64,000 nt of DNA from Brachybacterium subflavum (GTDB lineage Bacteria; Actinomycetota; Actinomycetes; Actinomycetales; Dermabacteraceae), in the NCBI RefSeq assembly GCF_009299795.1, contig NZ_VIGP01000008.1:19494-83493 (forward strand). Reading direction: 5' to 3'. A program made the translations under genes and the position numbers. Position 1 is the first letter of the stretch. Each line of letters starts with the position of its first letter. The notes under the pieces are model-generated. The model worked only from the letters and a program-made list of their open reading frames with translations, ran no database searches and was not told the DNA's origin. Positions 59,541-64,000 of the stretch are shown here, piece by piece.

Positions 59541-60743
59541 ATGTCGACGACGGAGAAGCATCCGCGCGAGCTGCTGTGCTCGGCCGCCCCGGGCACGGAT
59601 CGAACCGCACGGGGTGACCACGGAGGTGCCCCTCGCCCGAGCGTCCTCACTCCTCGCGACGTGCCGCTCGGCGGGCCGCGCGCGATGACCGTGCGGCGCA
59701 CCCTGCCGCAGCGGGCCCTCTCGCTCATCGGCCCCTGGTGCTTCCTCGACCATTTCGGTCCGGACGACGTCGCCGCGACCGGCGGCATGGCCGTCCCCCG
59801 CCACCCGCACACGGGGCTGGCGACGGTGACGCTGCTGTTCGAGGGGCAGATCGACCACATCGACTCCACGGGATTCTCGAACACGGTGCGGCCGGGCGAG
59901 GTGAACCTGATGATCGCCGGCCGCAGCGTCTCCCACTCGGAGTTCTCGACGGCGAGCACCACCGTGCTGCACGGCGTCCAGCTCTGGTACGCGCTGCCGG
60001 AGCCCGAGCGGTTCGGCGCGCCCGCCTCCCAGCACCACGTGGCTCCGCTGATCGACATCGGCGGCGCCGCGGTGCGCACCTACCTGGGACGGCTCGCCGG
60101 CAACGGCCCCTCCGCCCCCATCGCCACCCGCACCCCGGCCCTCGCCGCCGAGCTCCTGCTCCCGGCACGCGCGCACCTCGAGCTCGCCCTGGACCCGACC
60201 TTCGAGCACGGCGTGCTCGTGGACACGGGGACTGCGCGCGTAAGCATGGATGCGGGCGAGCTCGCGGGAGTGGGCACGCGTTCGGGCCTGGGCACGGGCG
60301 CTGGTGCAGGCATGGACGGCGACGGCACCGTCGACCTCCCTGCCGACCATCTCGCGCATATCGCCGAGGGCACCCGCGCGCTGAGCGTCGACGCCGGTAC
60401 GGAGCCGGCGCGCCTGATCCTGCTCGGCGGGCCGCCGTTCCCCGAGGAGATCGTCATGTGGTGGAACTTCGTGGGCCGCTCCCACGAGGAGATCGCCCGG
60501 TTCCGAGCGCAGTGGCAGCGCGAGATCGGACGGGAGGACTCTTCCGTGGGGCCCGGGACGACCGGGCCCCGGACGACCCCTCCGGCGGCCCCGTCGGCGG
60601 CCCCGTCCGACAATTCCCGGTTCGGTCCCTTCCCCGAGGGCACGCCCGCTCCCCTGCCGGCGCCCACGCTCCCGAACGCACGCATCACGCCCCGCCGTCA
60701 GCCCCGTAGGCCCCCAGAACCGCACGAAGGAGACCCCCGATGA
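59541..60743 (+). CDS. pirin family bicupin protein
   Basis: A 400-residue pirin. The N-terminal cupin has the metal-binding pattern FLDHFGPDDV, PRHPHTGLATVTLLFEGQ (His-x-His) and GRSVSHSEFS. A second cupin follows, then a Pro/Ala-rich tail (about 335-400). Bacterial pirins have quercetinase or redox-sensor activity; the role here is unknown. A TAGGCT -10-like box (59503-59508) and GAGGGAGG support the start. The stop overlaps the next gene by ATGA. Confidence 0.8.
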   Translation: MSTTEKHPRELLCSAAPGTDRTARGDHGGAPRPSVLTPRDVPLGGPRAMTVRRTLPQRALSLIGPWCFLDHFGPDDVAATGGMAVPRHPHTGLATVTLLFEGQIDHIDSTGFSNTVRPGEVNLMIAGRSVSHSEFSTASTTVLHGVQLWYALPEPERFGAPASQHHVAPLIDIGGAAVRTYLGRLAGNGPSAPIATRTPALAAELLLPARAHLELALDPTFEHGVLVDTGTARVSMDAGELAGVGTRSGLGTGAGAGMDGDGTVDLPADHLAHIAEGTRALSVDAGTEPARLILLGGPPFPEEIVMWWNFVGRSHEEIARFRAQWQREIGREDSSVGPGTTGPRTTPPAAPSAAPSDNSRFGPFPEGTPAPLPAPTLPNARITPRRQPRRPPEPHEGDPR

Positions 60744-61192
60744 GCGAGAGCCCGACCCCCGAGCAGCCCGACGCACCGAGCACGGCCTCGCAGGAAGCCA
60801 CCCCGCGCGACGCCTCCCCGCAGGAAGCCGCCCCGCCCGCGGCGGAGGAGGACGGCACGCCCGACCGCGCCTTCATCCGCGACAACCCCGAGAAGCGCCG
60901 GTTCGACGTCTTCGTCGGCGAGCACCACGCCGGGTTCTCGAAGTATCGCGACGTCGACGGCGACGACGCCTCGCAGCGGATCTTCTTCCACACGGTCGTC
61001 TTCGACGAGTACGAGGGCCGCGGACTCGCCTCGACCCTCACCCGCACGGCGCTCGAGCAGACCGTGCGCGAGGGCCGTCGGATCGTGCCCGTGTGCCCGT
61101 ACGTCGCCCGCTGGGTGGAGCACCACGACGAGGCCGCCCCGCACGTCGACGCGGTCCGCCCCGAGCACCTGGCCGCGATCGAGCAGGTCTGA
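60740..61192 (+). CDS. GNAT-like (YidJ/YjdJ type) N-acetyltransferase
   Basis: A 150-residue protein with an acidic Pro/Ala N-terminal extension (1-45) and then a compact Gcn5-like fold. FFHTVVFDEYEGRGLASTLT has the acetyl-CoA pyrophosphate-binding pattern, and VPVCPYVARWVEHH is the C-terminal motif of the small bacterial group. It is coupled to pirin by ATGA overlap. The acceptor is unknown. Confidence 0.8.
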   Translation: MSESPTPEQPDAPSTASQEATPRDASPQEAAPPAAEEDGTPDRAFIRDNPEKRRFDVFVGEHHAGFSKYRDVDGDDASQRIFFHTVVFDEYEGRGLASTLTRTALEQTVREGRRIVPVCPYVARWVEHHDEAAPHVDAVRPEHLAAIEQV

Positions 61193-61201
61193 GCGGGGCC
61201 G

Positions 61202-62944
61202 TCAGGCCCGGGAGTCGACCGGCGCCCAGTCCCTGTGCGCCGTGGTCTCGCCGACGCCCGCGTTGAACATGTTGCGCGGGTCCATCTCGCGGAAGTGGTC
61301 GACCATCGGCTCGGGCGCGGGGTAGATGCGCCCGTAGTTGTGCTCGGCGGGGACGGCGGCGCCGCGGTCCTCGAGCAGCGTCGTCATCCGCTTCTTGAGG
61401 GCCACGGGGTCCACGCCCGCCTTCGCCACGTGGTCCTGGTGCAGCACGTGGCAGAAGAAGTGCCCGAAGTAGACGCTCTCGAGCAGCTGGTCGGCGATCT
61501 CCGGGGGCAGCACCTCGAGCCAGTCCTCGTCGTCGCGGCGCAGGGCGACGTCGAAGGTCACCATGGCCGACGCCTCCTCGCGGTGCATCGTGAAGTACCG
61601 GCCGGCGGCGCTGGCGACGCCGAAGCGGATCAGGGTGGCGCTCTGGGCCTCGTCGGCGTCGCACTCGAAGAACTCGCCCTCGTGCTCGGGCGCGGCGAAG
61701 AAGTCGGTCAGCAGGCGCTGCGTGGCCTCGCGCTCGCTGCCGCTGACCACGAGCAGCAGGTGATGGGCGAAGCGGTCGCGGAAGCCCAGAAGACGCTTCG
61801 GGAGCTTCTCGGGGATCAGGCCGAACAGCTTCTGGGAGATCTCGTCGGCGACCGAGGGTCCGAAGCCGGGGAGCTTCTCGAACACGCCGTTGGCCCAGCT
61901 CTTGAGGGCGAACATGCGCACCAGGGTGCGGCTGCCGGCGTGCTTGAGGGACACGTAGGTGTCCTTGCCGTACTCGGCGGCGAGGTCGAAGGCATGGGAG
62001 CTCATGTACTCCCCGGAGATCGGCAGCGGGCCGTCGGCGGCCAGGAAGGTGCGGCGCAGGGCCTCGAGGTCGGCGGGGCGGTCGGTGCCGATGTAGAAGG
62101 TGGCCTTGTCCTTCTCGAGCGGGAACGTGCGGGTGCGCACCGCGAACACCATGAGCTTGCCGGCGCAGCCCGAGGCCTCGAACAGGAACTTCGGGTTCGC
62201 GTTGTAGCGGGCGGGGGTGTCGACGATCTCGCGCACATGCTCGGCGTAGTCGGTGCCGGTCGAGTCCTCCGGCGGCGCCGTGACGTCGGCCGGATCCCAG
62301 TCGCCGCGCTGGAGCCTGTCGAGCACGTGGGTGGGGTCGGTGCCGAGGTCGATGCCCAGGTGGTTGACCAGGTGGATCGTGCCGTCCGCGTCGACCTGGG
62401 CGAACAGCGCGTGCTCGGTGAACGCGGGGCCCTTGCGGATCTGGCTGCCGCCGGAGTTGTTCGCGATCCCGCCGACGACGGAGGCTCCGATGGAGCTCGA
62501 GCCGATGACCGAGTGCGGCTCGCGGCCGTGCTCGGCGAGGGTCTCCTCGAGCTCGAAGAGGGTGGCGCCCGCCAGGCAGATCGCCTCGCGGGCGTCGTTG
62601 ATGAGGTGGATCTGGTCGATCCGCAGCGTGGAGATGATGACGATGTCGCGGTCGTAGTCCTGATCGCCCGGGCCGGAGCCGCCGGTCAGGCCGGTGTTGG
62701 CCGCCTGGGTGATGACGATCAGGTCATGGTCGACGCACACCTGCAGGGCGCGCCACATGTCCACGAGGGAGGCGGGGCGCAGCACCGCGAGCACGTCGCC
62801 GGAGCCGAAGCGGTCGCCGGTCGCGTAGGGGGCGGTGGCGCGCTTCGAGGTGAGCACGTGCTTGGAGCCCATGATCTGGGCGAACGCGTCGAGGGCCTGC
62901 TGGGACCCGGCGCTCGAGGATCCCTGGTTCCGCCGTGTGCTCAT
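61202..62944 (-). CDS. dld: quinone-dependent D-lactate dehydrogenase
   Basis: A 580-residue FAD-binding peripheral membrane dehydrogenase, close to the E. coli Dld length. The FAD-binding PCMH domain includes TQAANTGLTGGSGP and SSIGASVVGGIANNSGGSQI. The C-terminal membrane-binding part includes HHLLLVVSGSEREAT and AEHNYGRIYPAP. It passes electrons from D-lactate to quinone. I chose ATG 62944, with GGAG nine bases upstream, over ATG 62959 five codons earlier. It converges on the acetyltransferase. Confidence 0.85.
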   Translation of the reverse strand: MSTRRNQGSSSAGSQQALDAFAQIMGSKHVLTSKRATAPYATGDRFGSGDVLAVLRPASLVDMWRALQVCVDHDLIVITQAANTGLTGGSGPGDQDYDRDIVIISTLRIDQIHLINDAREAICLAGATLFELEETLAEHGREPHSVIGSSSIGASVVGGIANNSGGSQIRKGPAFTEHALFAQVDADGTIHLVNHLGIDLGTDPTHVLDRLQRGDWDPADVTAPPEDSTGTDYAEHVREIVDTPARYNANPKFLFEASGCAGKLMVFAVRTRTFPLEKDKATFYIGTDRPADLEALRRTFLAADGPLPISGEYMSSHAFDLAAEYGKDTYVSLKHAGSRTLVRMFALKSWANGVFEKLPGFGPSVADEISQKLFGLIPEKLPKRLLGFRDRFAHHLLLVVSGSEREATQRLLTDFFAAPEHEGEFFECDADEAQSATLIRFGVASAAGRYFTMHREEASAMVTFDVALRRDDEDWLEVLPPEIADQLLESVYFGHFFCHVLHQDHVAKAGVDPVALKKRMTTLLEDRGAAVPAEHNYGRIYPAPEPMVDHFREMDPRNMFNAGVGETTAHRDWAPVDSRA

Positions 62945-63088
62945 GTCCGTCTGCTCCATCGCTGTCGGGGGTGAAGATGATGCCGCAAGGGGCCGGGGCC
63001 AGCGTAGCCATCGAACGACGCGGCGCACGCGGATGGCGAGGGGCGTTCTCGGAGCGCGAGAGGCGGGGCGCGAGAAGCGGGGCGCGCC

Positions 63089-63460
63089 TCACTCCCCCGG
63101 ACGCAGGGACTGCGGGGCACGGGCATCCCAGGCGTCCTCGAGCACCTCGCGAAGGTCCTCGTCCTCGAGGGTCTCCAGGCGCACCAGCACGCTCGGGTGG
63201 TCGCGGTAGTGGTCGGTGGTGAAGAAGCGGTCGGGACGGGCGGCGATGAGGGCCTCGCGCTCACCGACGTCATGGCACCAGGCCACGAGGATCTCCGCAT
63301 CGGGGCCGACGATCCCGTCCGCGATCTCGGCGCGGCGCGGCCCGCGGACGGTCGCGAAGACTTTGCCCGCCGCGCGGAAGGCCGGGGATCCATAGGAGGT
63401 CGACTCCTCGACCTCCGGCAGGGTGATCGCGAGGCGGCGGACGTCATCGAGCATGCTCAT
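63089..63460 (-). CDS. MmcQ/YjbR family protein
   Basis: A 123-residue DNA-binding-like protein of the MmcQ/YjbR (CyaY-like) fold. It has the typical LPEVEESTSYGSPAFRAAGK, FTTDHYRDHPSVLVRLE and EDAWDARAPQ. The role of the family is not defined. GAAGGAG supports ATG 63460. It is divergent from the monooxygenase gene. Confidence 0.85.
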   Translation of the reverse strand: MSMLDDVRRLAITLPEVEESTSYGSPAFRAAGKVFATVRGPRRAEIADGIVGPDAEILVAWCHDVGEREALIAARPDRFFTTDHYRDHPSVLVRLETLEDEDLREVLEDAWDARAPQSLRPGE

Positions 63461-63677
63461 CGGGGTCTCCTTCGACCGGGAGCGGGACGCGTTCGGGGCG
63501 TGCCCGGTCCGGGGCGGACCGGACGCGGACCCGGTGCGTCGGCGCGGGCCGGACGCGTGCGCTCCGGCCAGGATCGCACGGTCCACATCCTGGGGTGCGC
63601 TCGATGGCGCTGAGCTGGGTTGATACGTTCGAGGCACCGGCGGCAGGACGCCGGAACGACGCGAAGGAGCTGCCCCG

Positions 63678-63989
63678 ATGACCGTCATCGTCACCGCCGT
63701 GTTCTACCCCAAGGCCGGGAAGAAGCAGGAGCTGGTCCAGGCCATGCAGCGCGGCATCGCCGCCGTCCACGAGGAGCCCGGCTGCGAGCTCTACTCGATC
63801 CACGATGCCGAGGACGGCACCATCACCATGATCGAGAAGTGGACGAGCGCCCAGGACCTCGACACCCATGGCGCGGGCGAGGCCGTCGGCATCCTCAACG
63901 GGGACATCGCCGAGCTCATCGAGAAGCCCACCCTGGTCACCCGCATGACTCCCCTGCCCTCCGGCACCGAGGCGCAGGGCGCGATCTGA
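63678..63989 (+). CDS. antibiotic biosynthesis monooxygenase (ABM) domain protein
   Basis: A 103-residue dimeric ferredoxin-like ABM protein. The pattern VTAVFYPKAGKKQELVQAM, EEPGCELYSIHDAE, MIEKWTSAQDLDTHGAG matches quinol monooxygenase/YgiN-like enzymes. GAAGGAG precedes the ATG. A TACGTT -10-like box lies at 63622-63627. It is complete, ending 11 bases before the window edge. Confidence 0.85.
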   Translation: MTVIVTAVFYPKAGKKQELVQAMQRGIAAVHEEPGCELYSIHDAEDGTITMIEKWTSAQDLDTHGAGEAVGILNGDIAELIEKPTLVTRMTPLPSGTEAQGAI

Positions 63990-64000
63990 AGGACCTGAGG

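Noticed and set aside
1..64000. tRNA, rRNA, riboswitch, prophage or integrative element
   Set aside because: I found no convincing T-loop/CCA-type or conserved leader structures, integrase, phage structural genes or long flanking direct repeats by reading; a covariance-model search would settle this.

Overview
The window is GC-rich, densely packed actinobacterial DNA. Sugar ABC importers lack their own ATPase, regulators are of the GntR/FCD, LacI and AraC types, several genes look leaderless, and spacers are very G+C rich. The style fits a free-living or plant/soil Micrococcales-type organism such as Brachybacterium; the genus is an inference. I saw no tRNA, rRNA, CRISPR array, prophage or intact transposon.

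Layout. 0.1-10.3 kb: miscellaneous genes (TSUP permease, MerR regulator, CPBP protease, DUF418-type membrane protein, GH114 lipoprotein, Dps, unknown lipoprotein, sulfatase) and an aldo/keto reductase pseudogene with two lesions. 10.4-17.0 kb: an alpha-galactoside operon (GH4 enzyme, binding protein, two permeases), a DUF4232 lipoprotein and an AraC regulator. 17.1-23.6 kb: a probable D-apionate cluster (lactonase ApnL, FCD-GntR regulator, decarboxylase OiaC, oxidoisomerase ApnO), an SDR, and a triosephosphate-isomerase homologue that fits L-erythrulose-1-phosphate isomerase. 24.2-32.3 kb: a seven-gene operon of unassigned pathway (TIM-barrel enzyme, SDR, two MFS carriers, 2-hydroxyacid dehydrogenase, FMN hydroxyacid oxidase, second SDR). 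32.3-41.9 kb: sugar-acid genes (KdgT permease, small membrane protein, an atypical Nramp-fold carrier, 3-hydroxyacyl-CoA-dehydrogenase-like enzyme, GntP permease, PdxA-type dehydrogenase, amidohydrolase/lactonase, MFS carrier). 42.1-46.6 kb: a second FCD-GntR regulator, a DhaK-DhaL kinase that fits L-erythrulose kinase, and a divergent MFS carrier. 46.9-53.3 kb: a second sugar ABC importer with ThuA, Gfo/Idh/MocA and LacI genes. 53.3-64 kb: a heterodimeric ABC exporter, two oxidoreductases, pirin, GNAT, D-lactate dehydrogenase, a MmcQ/YjbR protein and a monooxygenase.

How the genes work together. Two short operator families recur only in intergenic DNA here. Motif A (TTGGTSAACCGGTT) lies before apnL, oiaC-apnO, the SDR and the 45.1 kb MFS carrier. 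Motif B (close to AATCCTATAGGATT) lies before the seven-gene operon, the Nramp-kdgT operon, the 35.9 kb dehydrogenase, pdxA-gntP, the MFS-amidohydrolase/GntR divergon and the kinase. The kinase/MFS divergent spacer holds one of each. This suggests two GntR regulons spread over 28 kb that meet at L-erythrulose: apionolactone, apionate, 3-oxo-isoapionate, L-erythrulose, L-erythrulose-1-phosphate, D-erythrulose-4-phosphate. The final RpiB-type isomerase and an apiose dehydrogenase are not recognised in the window.
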